Counted from the stretch's first letter, positions 26,519 to 35,289 are shown. The stretch: DNA of 50,049 bases from Argonema antarcticum A004/B2 (GCF_023333585.1 NZ_JAIQZN010000055.1:1-50049); one strand, 5' to 3'. The notes: generated from the letters alone by a model not told the origin. Numbers and translations: made by a program.

Positions 26519-26753
26519 ATTCAGTTTGCTTTTGGGCCCGATCGGGGAATTCGATCGCCGGTAACCGATCGCCCCGAAATACTTCCTCGCTGGCTTCACC
26601 TAGCGCTTGTAAAAGCTCTATTGATGCTTTACCACATAGTATTCCCAAAAGCAATGGCCCTGTGGCTAGACTCACCAGCATTTCTGTGGGAATTATAGCC
26701 TGAGAAACGTTAAAAGTTTCTTTTTGGGGTATATTTGTGCTATCGCTCTGCAT
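26517..26753 (-). CDS. Small conserved cyanobacterial membrane-associated protein
   Basis: A 78-residue protein that I recognise only as a recurrent cyanobacterial type of unknown function. It has a central hydrophobic stretch (MLVSLATGPLLLGILCG) and then a conserved-looking C-terminal box GEASEEVFRGDRLPAIEFP. The start at 26753 is well supported by AAGGA five bases upstream on the minus strand; an earlier in-frame start at 26822 would run into tandem-repeat sequence. It lies upstream of ppc on the same strand with a hairpin between them. Confidence 0.65.
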   Translation of the reverse strand: MQSDSTNIPQKETFNVSQAIIPTEMLVSLATGPLLLGILCGKASIELLQALGEASEEVFRGDRLPAIEFPDRAQKQTE

Positions 26754-26873
26754 AACGTTCCTTGATATCGAAAAGTGCTGTGTGCTGTGTGCTGAGTGCA
26801 TCGGGTATGATATCGATCGCACCGAGGCGCTCTTGTTTCTTATTATTGCCAGTTTTCAGAAAAATGGTTGTCT

Positions 26874-26981
26874 TAGGTACTGGTTACGCTTTAGCGCTCA
26901 AAGAGCGCTAAAGCTGAACAACATACCCATTATCCATTCCGAACAATAGTCAATGTAACTAACTAATAACTTGAGTTAATA
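26874..26981 (-). repeat. MITE-like hairpin element, copy B (inverted, diverged)
   Basis: This matches copy A at 12927-13053 in reverse orientation. It shares TTAACTCAAGTT (here AACTTGAGTTAA, 26968-26979), TGTTCGGAAT (here ATTCCGAACA) and the TTTAGCGCT hairpin. The outer part of the hairpin has drifted (TACTGGTTACGC against GCTGAACAACATA). Homology is certain by eye; exact ends are not. Confidence 0.7.
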
Positions 26982-26987
26982 AGCTGC

Positions 26988-27074
26988 TACGCATCTAAAA
27001 TGACCGTCAGTTTTTCTCTTGCTTCTTGTGGGATGGGCAGGAAAGCCCGTCTTTGTATGCGATTTAGATGCGTA
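26988..27074 (+). repeat. Short element with TACGCATCTAAA terminal inverted repeats
   Basis: Left end TACGCATCTAAA (26988-26999) and right end TTTAGATGCGTA (27063-27074) are exact inverted repeats enclosing 63 bases. A half copy lies at 33515-33567. Positions 27075-27390 contain nothing I can assign; a TCCCCCTTG repeat tract follows at 27391-27431. Confidence 0.7.
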
Positions 27075-27390
27075 ATATCTTAGTCAATATCTTCACCATA
27101 AATAACAGATGAATTATTGTCTAATTAGGTAGTTAGCGTAGTTGAAAATATTCTTATAAATGTTGCAGAAATTATCTAGCTGTTTACATAGCCAGTGGTT
27201 TCGATCGATAATTTGTCTTTCAACTACCTGCATTTGTTGAAATAACTGTTGAATTGGCAAAATTAGATCGGATTTGGCTATACTTGGCTAGAACGTCAGG
27301 AAAATTAGTTCGTCCTGTGTCCAAACTATGTTGTTAGCCTGAAATAGTAAATAAAAAGAAGTAGAAAAGGGAATGGTGCAGTACTTGCTT

Positions 27391-27431
27391 GTCCCCCTTG
27401 TCCCCCTTGTCCCCCCTGTCCCCCCTGTCCC
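27391..27431. repeat. TCCCCCTTG/TCCCCCCTG tandem repeat
   Basis: Two copies of TCCCCCTTG are followed by two of TCCCCCCTG and a partial unit. It is the same family as the array at 1-77 and lies about 160 bases before the four-repeat SGNH gene. Confidence 0.9.
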
Positions 27432-27591
27432 TTATTTCTTTTGACTTTTGAATGAGTGACTTTTGAGTTTCTTGGTAAACTCATCAGAACAGGCTATAAT
27501 TCCAGTCGTCTTTAATTAAGCGGATCTGGCCAATCAGCCACCGAAAGGTCAAAATGACGATTCCCAAACAAACTCAGGTAATATTGCCCTG

Positions 27592-30500
27592 ATGGTAAAA
27601 GTCAATGAACGCAAACTGGCGAACAACGCCTCAACCCTAGAGCAATGGGCCGATCGGGCCATAAAAATTGCCGGAGTGCAAGTCAGAGTCCGATTACGAG
27701 GTAACAAGCTGCATATTCTGTGCGAGGGTCAAGAGTGTCCCCACAGACAAACAGCGGTGGATCGATTCGTCCAAGCGCTCAGGGCCACAAACATCAATGA
27801 CCTGCTTGGTGTTGAAGAGTCTTCGATCGAGCGAGTGTTTCTTTACGGTCGCCCTTTGGGTGAAAAGCGTCCAGATTGGACAGAGCGGATCGACCTCAAC
27901 CAGCTATACAATCATCACGAAGAGCATTTAAGGGAAGTAAAATTTCCAAAAGCGGGTTTAACCAGCAGCCACCGGAAAATGTCAGAAATATCATTAAAAC
28001 CGCCTTTAAGCAGTCAGGAAATTCTACCGGGTCAAATGGCAGAAGTAGTGGAATCGACTGAATCTTCCCAAAACCGGGCTCGTCAAGGACATCCAGAAGC
28101 GATCGCCAGGTATCTCGGTAAAAATCTCCAGTCCTTGGGAGTGCGGGTCAAAGTTGTGGCAAAAAGCCTGCAAAGAAAGAATGACAGCGACTGGATGAAG
28201 AATGAAAATTCAGCACCAGATGCAAAAAAAGAGCGTCGCCTTTGGGTGTTCTGCGAGTCCGCCTACAGTCCAGATCCGTCATTGCTAGCTTCCCCAATTG
28301 CCCAGCAGCTGAGGGATCTGCGCGTTGAGGGGTTCAGAGATGCCGTCATTATCAGCCAAGTAAGCGGCGAAGAAACTCCAGATTGGATGCTGCGGGTGGA
28401 TCTGACTTCGCCAGAGGAAATGCTATCTTCATGGGCAAGCTGGGGCGACGAGAAGGCTCTAGGGCGATTGATCGATCGCGCCACAGAGCATCTGGATATG
28501 GAAATATCGGCAGTGAAGAAGGAATCGACACTGCATATTTCCTGTACGGAAAAGAACAAATCTGCTAAAAAACAACAGTCCGATCGCGAGACACCAGATA
28601 AGGAAAAGGCCGTAGGAGCGATCGCACCCCTTTTAAACTCCCTTGCACCTAGAAATATTCAAGCTGCAATCATCTACGGTCACGAAGCAGAATCTTCATC
28701 ACCAGTTTGGGTAGATTGGCTGAATTTACCAGCAGCAAGTCAACCGGAATTAGCAACCCCCGCACAAGAACTGGCATCTGCTGGAAACGAAACAGCAATA
28801 GAGTTTTTGCTAGGTCAGTTACTCAATCCAGACCTGGATTGGCGTCTGGCCACAGGTGGCATTCGCGTACAAGCCCGACGCAAAGAAGATTTACTGCATA
28901 TCATGACCGATGCGCCGGTTTGTCCGAGTCAGCGACAGGTGGCCGTGCCTGTTGCTAACTTCGTGCGTAAGCTGGAAATCGCAGGAATTTCAGGCGTCAG
29001 GGTTTATGGTCGTCGCGCCGGACAAAAACAACCGTTGTGGAATTCTGGACTGGATTTTGTTGCCCGGAATCGCCAAGTAGAGGAAACTAGCCCAGATTTT
29101 GCCGCAAGCGACGAATACGTAGAAGAGGTGACAACCGATAGCCTCAACTTGGAAAATTCATACCCTCCTTCATGGAGTTACCCCAACGGGGAACGGTTAG
29201 CAGATGTAACCGTAGCAACAGAGGCAAGGGAAGTCTCAAAAGAGATCGATCCGCCACAAAATACGCCGCGCCTCAAGCTTGCTTGGCACAAGATGATGCA
29301 GGCACTCTCGCAGGCACTGATGCGATCGCAAATCTTCACTCCCGGTGTCGAAACCCACAACTTCCTGTCTTTACCAGGTCAAGTAAACAACTATCAAGGC
29401 GTTAAAGTGGCTTTGGTTTGGGGTGCGGTGGGAATTACTCTGACCTGGAGTCTGGATTTAGTTCTAGGCCAAATCCTCAGAAACGTAGAAAATCAGATCC
29501 AAGAGTCATTAGTCTTATCTCAAAAGTCATTAATTTCTGACGAAATGACCGATGAGCAAACACAAAAGCCAAAGAAAGATCGCGGCAATTCCTCTCAATT
29601 ACCGCCAATCTCTCTTGGACAAACTTCTGCTAAAAATTCCCAAGTATTCAATTCGTCAGGATTTACTAAACCGGGCGGTAAGGAATTCAACCTCAACGCC
29701 ACGGGTGCAAGTGCCACTTTAATTAAGCCCGCGTCCTTATACCCCAGTTTCAACAATCCTCAGTTAGACGAAAAACTGGCTCTTTACAAACAGCGCGTCG
29801 CCCAGTTAGGAGCCCCCGATATTCTGATTTTGGGCAGTTCCAGGGCACTGCGGGGGATCGATCCGCAAGCGTTGCAAAAAGCTCTGGCCGCTCAAGGTTA
29901 TGGAAAAATGGAGGTGTTTAACTTTGGCGTAAACGGTGCTACAGCCCAAGTCGCAGATATGATGCTGCGCCGCTGTTTGACACCAGAACAATTGCCAAAA
30001 ATGATTATTTGGGCAGACGGAGCCCGTGCCTTTAACAGCGGTCGTACAGATCTTACCTATAATGCGATCGCCGCATCCGCTGCCTATAAACAAATGGTTT
30101 CCGGTACTCTGCCAAGAGAAAATTCCCTAGACGATAAACCTGCGAAAAACCTCGAACCTTTCACCGCAACACCAAGCGTTCCAGGCGGAAGCGGTTTGTC
30201 GATCAACTCGCAAGCGATCGATCGATGGTTAAATCAGTCTTTTGCGATCGCTTCCTCCACCTACGAAGAACGCGATCGTTTGCAAACCCTCCTGCGTAAT
30301 GGATTTGCCAGCACATTCAGTTTTTCTTCATCTCAGCGTCAAAAAAACCAACAGCCCTTTCTCCAAGACAGATTGGTTGACTGGGATGGCTTTTTGCCAG
30401 TGACTATCCGCTTCAATCCCACCAGCTACTATGAAAAGCACTCCAAAGTCACAGGCGAATACGATAACGACTATAAAAGCTTCCAGCTAGTAGGCACCCA

Positions 30501-30801
30501 AGTAACTGCCCTCGAATCCTTCGTTCAGTTCACCCAAGCTAACCAAATTCCCGTCATTTTTGTCAACCTCCCCTTGACAAAAGAGTACCTAGACCCTTCA
30601 CGGAGTCGGTACGAACAGGAATTTCAGATGTATATGCTGCGCCTATCCCTCAGTCGCGGATTTATTTTCCGCAATTGGAGTCAGTTATGGCCTACCCGCA
30701 ATGACTACTTCTCTGACCCCAGCCACCTCAACCGCTACGGTGCGATCGCCGTCTCCGAACGTCTCGCTCAAGACCCGCTCATTCCTTGGCCTAAGAAATA
30801 G
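27592..30801 (+). CDS. Four-repeat protein with C-terminal SGNH-hydrolase-like (DUF1574 type) domain
   Basis: A 1069-residue protein. Residues about 15-105, 165-270, 280-385 and 395-500 are four diverged copies of a domain of about 100 residues. Each has a helix, a strand pair around VRVR...LHILCE, a helix with a partly hydrophobic face, and a closing VFLYGRxxGxxxPDW-type segment. One membrane segment follows (VALVWGAVGITLTWSLDLVL, near 605-625), then a disordered linker. An SGNH-like domain comes last: block I DILILGSSRALRG near residue 745, FNFGVNGATAQV, and a C-terminal SDPSHLNRYGA (Asp and His near 1040). The MBOAT gene follows 144 bases later, which suggests a role in O-acetylating a polysaccharide. 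The repeat domain's role is unknown. Confidence 0.85.
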   Translation: MVKVNERKLANNASTLEQWADRAIKIAGVQVRVRLRGNKLHILCEGQECPHRQTAVDRFVQALRATNINDLLGVEESSIERVFLYGRPLGEKRPDWTERIDLNQLYNHHEEHLREVKFPKAGLTSSHRKMSEISLKPPLSSQEILPGQMAEVVESTESSQNRARQGHPEAIARYLGKNLQSLGVRVKVVAKSLQRKNDSDWMKNENSAPDAKKERRLWVFCESAYSPDPSLLASPIAQQLRDLRVEGFRDAVIISQVSGEETPDWMLRVDLTSPEEMLSSWASWGDEKALGRLIDRATEHLDMEISAVKKESTLHISCTEKNKSAKKQQSDRETPDKEKAVGAIAPLLNSLAPRNIQAAIIYGHEAESSSPVWVDWLNLPAASQPELATPAQELASAGNETAIEFLLGQLLNPDLDWRLATGGIRVQARRKEDLLHIMTDAPVCPSQRQVAVPVANFVRKLEIAGISGVRVYGRRAGQKQPLWNSGLDFVARNRQVEETSPDFAASDEYVEEVTTDSLNLENSYPPSWSYPNGERLADVTVATEAREVSKEIDPPQNTPRLKLAWHKMMQALSQALMRSQIFTPGVETHNFLSLPGQVNNYQGVKVALVWGAVGITLTWSLDLVLGQILRNVENQIQESLVLSQKSLISDEMTDEQTQKPKKDRGNSSQLPPISLGQTSAKNSQVFNSSGFTKPGGKEFNLNATGASATLIKPASLYPSFNNPQLDEKLALYKQRVAQLGAPDILILGSSRALRGIDPQALQKALAAQGYGKMEVFNFGVNGATAQVADMMLRRCLTPEQLPKMIIWADGARAFNSGRTDLTYNAIAASAAYKQMVSGTLPRENSLDDKPAKNLEPFTATPSVPGGSGLSINSQAIDRWLNQSFAIASSTYEERDRLQTLLRNGFASTFSFSSSQRQKNQQPFLQDRLVDWDGFLPVTIRFNPTSYYEKHSKVTGEYDNDYKSFQLVGTQVTALESFVQFTQANQIPVIFVNLPLTKEYLDPSRSRYEQEFQMYMLRLSLSRGFIFRNWSQLWPTRNDYFSDPSHLNRYGAIAVSERLAQDPLIPWPKK

Positions 30802-30825
30802 GGGAGTAGGAAGTCAAAAGTCAAA

Positions 30826-30931
30826 AAGGGAGTGGGGGAGTGGGGGAGTGGGGGAGTGGGGGAGAATGACAACTGACCACTGACCACTGACAACTGACCA
30901 CTGACCACTGACCACTGACCACTGACCACTG
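30826..30931. repeat. Two tandem arrays: GGGAGTGG-type and ACTGACC-type
   Basis: Positions 30826-30864 contain GGGGAGTG units. Positions 30866-30931 contain ACTGACC/ACTGACA heptamers. They fill most of the gap between the SGNH gene and the MBOAT gene. The first unit resembles the tract inserted in mutM; the second resembles the array within the element at 10829-11031. Confidence 0.9.
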
Positions 30932-30945
30932 ACTAATTTTGACTT

Positions 30946-32463
30946 ATGAATTTTATCTCAATCTTTTATGGCATATTCTTGTTGTGCATTCTCTTAATCT
31001 ACTGGACTGTGCAACACCAGAAATTACGATTGTGGATACTTCTAATTGCCAGTCTAGTCTTCTATGCCACATTGCAAATCCAGTATATTCCCCTGCTTTT
31101 TGTCGTTATCCTAATTAACTTTCGGCTGGGACTTGCGCTGGGACAACGTACCGTACCGAAGTTGCTTCCTTCAAACTGGCAGTTGACGAACGAAGATTGG
31201 CAATCTCTACAAATCGACTGGGATAAACGACGCCAAAAAATATTATGGCTGGGTATCGCCCTGAATGTTTTGTTATTGTTGGGCTTTAAATATGTACCCT
31301 TTTTCTTAAATTCGATCGGCGCATTACTGCACCTGCCACAAGCACAAACACAAGCTAGCTGGGTTAGCCTTCACCTGATAGCGCCTTTGGGAATCTCATT
31401 TTTCTGTTTTGAGTGCATCGCCTACTTAATTGATGTATATCGCGGTGCTACTGCAACTGGGGAGTTTCTCAAATTTGCGACTTACAAATTTTTCTTTCCC
31501 AAACTGATTTCAGGGCCGATCGCTCGCTATCATCACCTGTCAGCCCAGTTTAATACGCTGCGGTTTCCGAGTAGCGATCGGGTCGTAGAAGGATTGTGGC
31601 TGATTGCCTGCGGAGCCTTTAAAAAAGCCCTCATAGCCGATAATCTGGGAATTTTCGTCAAACTCTGCTTTGACAACTTACAGCGCACCGGCAGCGGTGA
31701 CTTGTGGCTGGCTATCCTCGCCTACGGACTTCAGCTATATCTCGATTTCAGCGGTTATGTCGATATTGCTATTGGTAGCGCCATCCTATTGGGGTTGAAT
31801 CTACCCCAAAACTTTGATTTCCCTTACTTCACTACCAGCATTGGCGACTTCTGGCGGCGCTGGCATATAACTTTGGGAGATTGGCTGCGTAATTATTTAT
31901 ACTTTCCCTTGGGTGGATCGCGGCAAGGTCTGGCACGCACCTGCCTCAACTTGTCGATCGTGATGCTAATCGCCGGGATTTGGCACGGTGCAGCTTGGGG
32001 ATTTATCGTCTGGGGGGGATTGCACGGTTTGGCTTTGGTCGCTCACCGACTCACAGAAGCTTTATCCCATCGTTTTTCTGGGTTGAAGGAGTGGTGGCAA
32101 AGTATACCAGGTACAGTGGTGGCATGGCTGCTCACGCAATCGATGGTCTTCACGTCCTGGATCTTTTTCCGGTTACCTAATCTGCAAGATGCTGGCTGGG
32201 TAATTCAGCACCTGTGGGGACATAAAGGTGATGTTCAATTTGCACAAAAGGTTTACGTGGAAGCACTGGGACTGGAGCGTTTCCAACTAGCTTTGTTAGT
32301 TTGGGCAATAGTTGCAGTAATGGCGATCGTATTTGCCCTACATCGCAGTCTGAAGTTACAGTTGAATTGGCCGATCAAAATACTATTAGTGCCCGTAAGT
32401 CTCTACGCAGTTTGGCTGTTGGCTCCCAAAGAAGGTTTACCTTATATCTACTTCGATTTTTAG
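30946..32463 (+). CDS. MBOAT family O-acyltransferase (AlgI-like)
   Basis: A polytopic membrane protein of 505 residues from the membrane-bound O-acyltransferase family, which passes acyl groups across the membrane to glycans. The family core is present: SFFCFECIAYLIDVYRG, the YLDFSGYVDIAIG segment, FWRRWHITLGDWLRNYLYFP and the catalytic-histidine box GIWHGAAWGFIVWGGLHG. About 10 hydrophobic segments are visible. It directly follows the SGNH-type protein, which mirrors the AlgI-AlgJ/AlgX layout. The acceptor polysaccharide cannot be told from the sequence. Confidence 0.93.
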   Translation: MNFISIFYGIFLLCILLIYWTVQHQKLRLWILLIASLVFYATLQIQYIPLLFVVILINFRLGLALGQRTVPKLLPSNWQLTNEDWQSLQIDWDKRRQKILWLGIALNVLLLLGFKYVPFFLNSIGALLHLPQAQTQASWVSLHLIAPLGISFFCFECIAYLIDVYRGATATGEFLKFATYKFFFPKLISGPIARYHHLSAQFNTLRFPSSDRVVEGLWLIACGAFKKALIADNLGIFVKLCFDNLQRTGSGDLWLAILAYGLQLYLDFSGYVDIAIGSAILLGLNLPQNFDFPYFTTSIGDFWRRWHITLGDWLRNYLYFPLGGSRQGLARTCLNLSIVMLIAGIWHGAAWGFIVWGGLHGLALVAHRLTEALSHRFSGLKEWWQSIPGTVVAWLLTQSMVFTSWIFFRLPNLQDAGWVIQHLWGHKGDVQFAQKVYVEALGLERFQLALLVWAIVAVMAIVFALHRSLKLQLNWPIKILLVPVSLYAVWLLAPKEGLPYIYFDF

Positions 32464-32549
32464 AACACCTGCATAGAGGGGAAAGAGTGCGATCGCATCC
32501 CCGCAAAAATCGGCAAAAATAGAAGCATCGCTCAATGGTGAACTGGATT

Positions 32550-32810
32550 ATGGGTAGAGAAGAACTGTTACTTGAACGCTGGCGAGAACTCACACCCGAT
32601 CTTCAACAAAAAGTTTTCGAGTTTGTTGAAGCGCTTAAATCTGAATCAGACGCAACAGCACCAGAATCTGACTACATTCCACAAACGCCCTTAGCTAAGA
32701 AACTGTGGGAAATTCGTCAACGAGCGATCGCCTCTGGAATGCAATTACTCAACGAAGCAGAAATTGAACAAGAGCTTGCTGAACGTCGGGGTGGACACCG
32801 TGAGTCGTAA
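32550..32810 (+). CDS. Antitoxin-like protein preceding a broken PIN toxin
   Basis: An 86-residue protein starting MGREELLLERWRELTPDLQQ and rich in helix, of the DUF2281-like antitoxin type that precedes PIN toxins. An in-frame ATG at 32535 would add five residues; 32550 fits the family start better. Its last codons overlap by 11 bases the GTG at 32800 that opens a PIN-domain toxin. That toxin is cut after about 20 residues. Confidence 0.72.
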   Translation: MGREELLLERWRELTPDLQQKVFEFVEALKSESDATAPESDYIPQTPLAKKLWEIRQRAIASGMQLLNEAEIEQELAERRGGHRES

Positions 32811-32923
32811 GAAAACATACATCGACGCTGGCGTTTTGATCGCTGCTTTTCAGGGTGTTCACTCAACCAGCATTCGATCCAAAAGGAATTATTCCTATAG
32901 ATTTAGTGAGGTTTTCTCCATGA
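32800..32923 (+). pseudogene. Scar joining a PIN-toxin start to the tail of another toxin gene
   Basis: From the GTG at 32800 the frame reads MSRKKTYIDAGVLIAAFQG, the first strand and catalytic Asp of a PIN toxin, and then loses similarity. From about 32855, a different frame reads VFTQPAFDPKGIIPIDLVRF followed by SP and TGA at 32921-32923, which looks like a genuine C-terminal tail. That stop overlaps the ATG of the XRE regulator (ATGA), a sign of old translational coupling. A deletion therefore seems to have fused two separate toxin-antitoxin operons. Confidence 0.6.
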
Positions 32924-33420
32924 TTAAAAATGAAAAAGAATATCAATATTCCCAAGAGTGCGTCAGGGGATTTCAACAATCTATCGCCGATTGGGAAGCA
33001 GCAGAAACTGAGAAAAAAGATGACCCGATAGGTTGGCAACTTCAGCGTGCTACTTTACAAAGACATTTGGATGCTTTGAACGCAGAAATTGCCGAATATG
33101 AAACTCTTACCAATCACGATTCTCACACGCCGATCGTATTAAAACTAGATGATATCGACTACGTAGCTCAAATCCTAATAAAAGCTAGAATGGCAGCGAA
33201 ACTCAGCCAACAAGAATTGGCAAATTTAGCTGGATTGACTCTCGAACAAATTCAGCTATACGAAGACAGAGACTATGAAAATGCTAGTTTTCTTGATGTG
33301 ACAGCAGTGATTGACGCGCTGGATATAAAAATTCGATCGGCTGAGTTTTTGGTTCCTTTAGACACTCTTAGAAGAACACCAATTACTAAGGAAGAATTGC
33401 TACTTAGGATTTGTCGGTAG
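32920..33420 (+). CDS. XRE-family antitoxin/regulator
   Basis: A 166-residue DNA-binding protein. The N-terminal half is helical and charged (MIKNEKEYQYSQECVRGF, then LQRATLQRHLDALNAEIAEYE). The C-terminal part has a Cro/C1-type helix-turn-helix near residues 90-130 (ARMAAKLSQQELANLAGLTL). This order is usual in HigA-like and other solitary antitoxins. The ATG at 32920 overlaps the stop of the upstream toxin tail. The frame could run upstream in phase to 32764, but those residues belong to the PIN remnant. Confidence 0.82.
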   Translation: MIKNEKEYQYSQECVRGFQQSIADWEAAETEKKDDPIGWQLQRATLQRHLDALNAEIAEYETLTNHDSHTPIVLKLDDIDYVAQILIKARMAAKLSQQELANLAGLTLEQIQLYEDRDYENASFLDVTAVIDALDIKIRSAEFLVPLDTLRRTPITKEELLLRICR

Positions 33421-33514
33421 AGGCTGACAAGCTTGAGGGTTATACTGTTCCTTTGAATTTTCTGTTTTCGCATGAATTGCCACCACCCGACCGCCTGCAT
33501 CAAACAAAGGACTA

Positions 33515-33567
33515 AGCTGCTACGCATCTAATTTGATAGTCAGTTTTTCTGAACTTCTTGTGGGAAA
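33515..33567 (+). repeat. Half copy of the TACGCATCTAAA element
   Basis: AAGCTGCTACGCATCTAA and the following GTCAGTTTTTCT and CTTCTTGTGGGA match the left part of the element at 26981-27074. The right end is missing, and the sequence passes directly into the kinase remnant, whose stop codon it supplies. Confidence 0.65.
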
Positions 33568-33830
33568 GAGTCATCGCGGATCATAAGGGACAAGATTTGT
33601 GCCAGTCCATTGCTAACCTGTGCTTTCTCCCGCCAGATGACTTCACCTAAGCGACTATCTTTTGGTAAATCTTGTGGATCTAATCCTGTTAGTGCTTGAA
33701 TAGCTGTCATTCCCAGCGCATAGATATCGCTGTTAGGTTTTGGTTCGCCTTGAAGTTGCTCTTTAGGAGTATAGCCTTTTATATAAATTACAGTTGGTCT
33801 TGTTTGCGTACTTTTTCCTAATTTTAAAGT
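33540..33830 (-). pseudogene. Fragment of a Ser/Thr protein kinase
   Basis: The minus strand from 33830 down to TGA at 33540-33542 reads continuously, including GYTPKEQLQGEPKPNSDIYA then LGMTAIQALTGLDPQDLPKD, and later GEVIWREKAQVSNGLAQIL. These are the C-terminal-lobe motifs of cyanobacterial 4-Cys kinases, with xSDIYALGM as the conserved Asp helix. The N-terminal lobe, HRD and DFG motifs are absent. The fragment is bounded upstream by the TATAGC...GCTATA element starting at 33830 and downstream by the half element at 33515. Confidence 0.75.
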
Positions 33831-33958
33831 ATAGCAACCGCCAGGGCGATTAAGCCAACTCCAACTGTTACATGAAGTCCATAATCCCTTACGGAGTAAC
33901 CTCTTCCCTCTTCCCTCTTCCCTAGCCCCTAGCCCCTAGCCCCTAGTCCCTAGCTATA
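33830..33958 (+). repeat. MITE-like element, TATAGC...GCTATA family, copy 3
   Basis: Begins TATAGCAACCGCC like copy 2 and ends CCCTAGCTATA after CCCTAGC-type heptamers. Positions 33875-33901 (27 bases) are an exact inverted match to 50023-50049 at the window's end. It truncates the kinase remnant. Confidence 0.8.
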
Positions 33959-34034
33959 AGATTATCCGAGTAGTCTTATAAATATTGCTCCCCGACCTCT
34001 TAGAGATCGGGGATTGCCAGCTCGCCCTAATCAT

Positions 34035-34379
34035 TTACCGTCTGTATCGATCGTTCTGGTTATATCGATCATTACGGTTATATCGATCGTTGCTGTTATA
34101 TCGATCGTTCCGGCGATTCCCAACCGCGAACTCGGCTCGGCAACCATTCCTCACCCAAATACGATTCCTGTCATAGCCCCAATTCCCGTTGCATCTGCTG
34201 TTAGAGAGCTGTCTGACGAGTCTTACACCGCCATTTGTATTCACCCGACAAAAAGTCCGCTCGCGATTATTACTTTGACAAGTTATAATTCGCTGCGCCT
34301 CGGCTGGGATGCCAGCAGCGAAAACCGTGCCTATACTAATCGCCAAAGCGGTAGCAATGGCTGAAAAACGGTTAACCAT
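34035..34379 (-). CDS. Secreted DUF3011 domain protein
   Basis: From ATG 34379 the product has 114 residues. A signal peptide (MVNRFSAIATALAISIGTVF, cleavage after AEA) is followed by a DUF3011 domain (CQSNNRERTFCRVNTNGG, then SRCNGNWGYDRNRIWV, then GCRAEF), with four cysteines. A C-terminal tail has RNDRYN-type repeats encoded by CGATCGTT-type units. The start is set by GGAGG eight bases upstream on the minus strand; the in-frame ATG at 34394 lies over that site. Function of the domain is unknown. Confidence 0.85.
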   Translation of the reverse strand: MVNRFSAIATALAISIGTVFAAGIPAEAQRIITCQSNNRERTFCRVNTNGGVRLVRQLSNSRCNGNWGYDRNRIWVRNGCRAEFAVGNRRNDRYNSNDRYNRNDRYNQNDRYRR

Positions 34380-34640
34380 ATTAAATTCCTCCATTTTGGA
34401 TTGGTGTTCGATGCAGAGCAAATGAAATAAAATTGGCCTCAAAGCCTTGTAATAGACTGAATTGCTTATTAAGGAACTTTCACTTGCTACTAGCTATATC
34501 GACGAGTATATCGAACCAAAGTTTCCATAGCACGTAGTTTCCTTCATGTCAATTGGAGTGACACTAATCCCTATATCATTCTTCGGCATAAGAATTACAC
34601 CCCTAAAGGTTGATTTTGAATAACCACAAACGCCCTCCAG

Positions 34641-35285
34641 ATGGCGATCGCTTTCTTTATGATTGAAAAAGATAGATTCGGAGGCAATCCCACGGTTTAC
34701 ACACGCCCTTTAGCTCGTTTGATCGAGCAATTACAACGCCTGCCCGGTGTTGGCCCTAAAACGGCTCAGCGCTTGGCTCTACATATCCTCAAGCGATCGG
34801 AAGATGAAGTACAGGCACTCGCCCAAGCTTTGATTGAGGCTAAGCAACAAGTCGGTTTGTGTCAAGAGTGTTTTCACTTATCTGCCGAGCCTGTTTGCGA
34901 GATTTGTCGCAATCCAAACCGCGACAATACCACTATTTGTGTGGTCGCTGATTCGCGGGATCTGATTGCATTGGAAAAAACGCGGGAATTTAGCGGTAAG
35001 TATCACATCCTGGGCGGTGTAATTTCTCCAATGGATGGCATTGGCCCAGAACAGCTGAATGTTTCGCCCTTAGTGCGGCGGGTGAGTCAGCAGAAAACTA
35101 AAGAAGTTATTTTGGCAATTACTCCCAGTGTGGAAGGCGAGACGACGACGCTTTATGTGGGTCAATTATTAAAGCCTTTTACAAAGGTGACGCGCATTGC
35201 GTTTGGTTTACCTGTGGGTGGCGAGTTGGAGTATGCAGATGAGGTGACTTTGGCGCGTGCTTTGGAAGGGAGAAGAGAGTTGTGA
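34641..35285 (+). CDS. recR: Recombination protein RecR
   Basis: Part of the RecFOR recombinational repair pathway; RecR forms a ring that loads RecA on gapped DNA. The 214-residue product contains [18 protein letters not shown] (HhH), a C4 zinc finger (CQECF...CEIC), a Toprim domain with [16 protein letters not shown] and [15 protein letters not shown], and a C-terminal [20 protein letters not shown]. The frame has ATGs at 34641 and 34659. A GGAGG lies at 34680-34684, just before the VYTRPLARL core, but no standard start codon follows it. The first 18-20 residues may be an extension. Confidence 0.93.
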   Translation: MAIAFFMIEKDRFGGNPTVYTRPLARLIEQLQRLPGVGPKTAQRLALHILKRSEDEVQALAQALIEAKQQVGLCQECFHLSAEPVCEICRNPNRDNTTICVVADSRDLIALEKTREFSGKYHILGGVISPMDGIGPEQLNVSPLVRRVSQQKTKEVILAITPSVEGETTTLYVGQLLKPFTKVTRIAFGLPVGGELEYADEVTLARALEGRREL

Positions 35286-35289
35286 TCGA

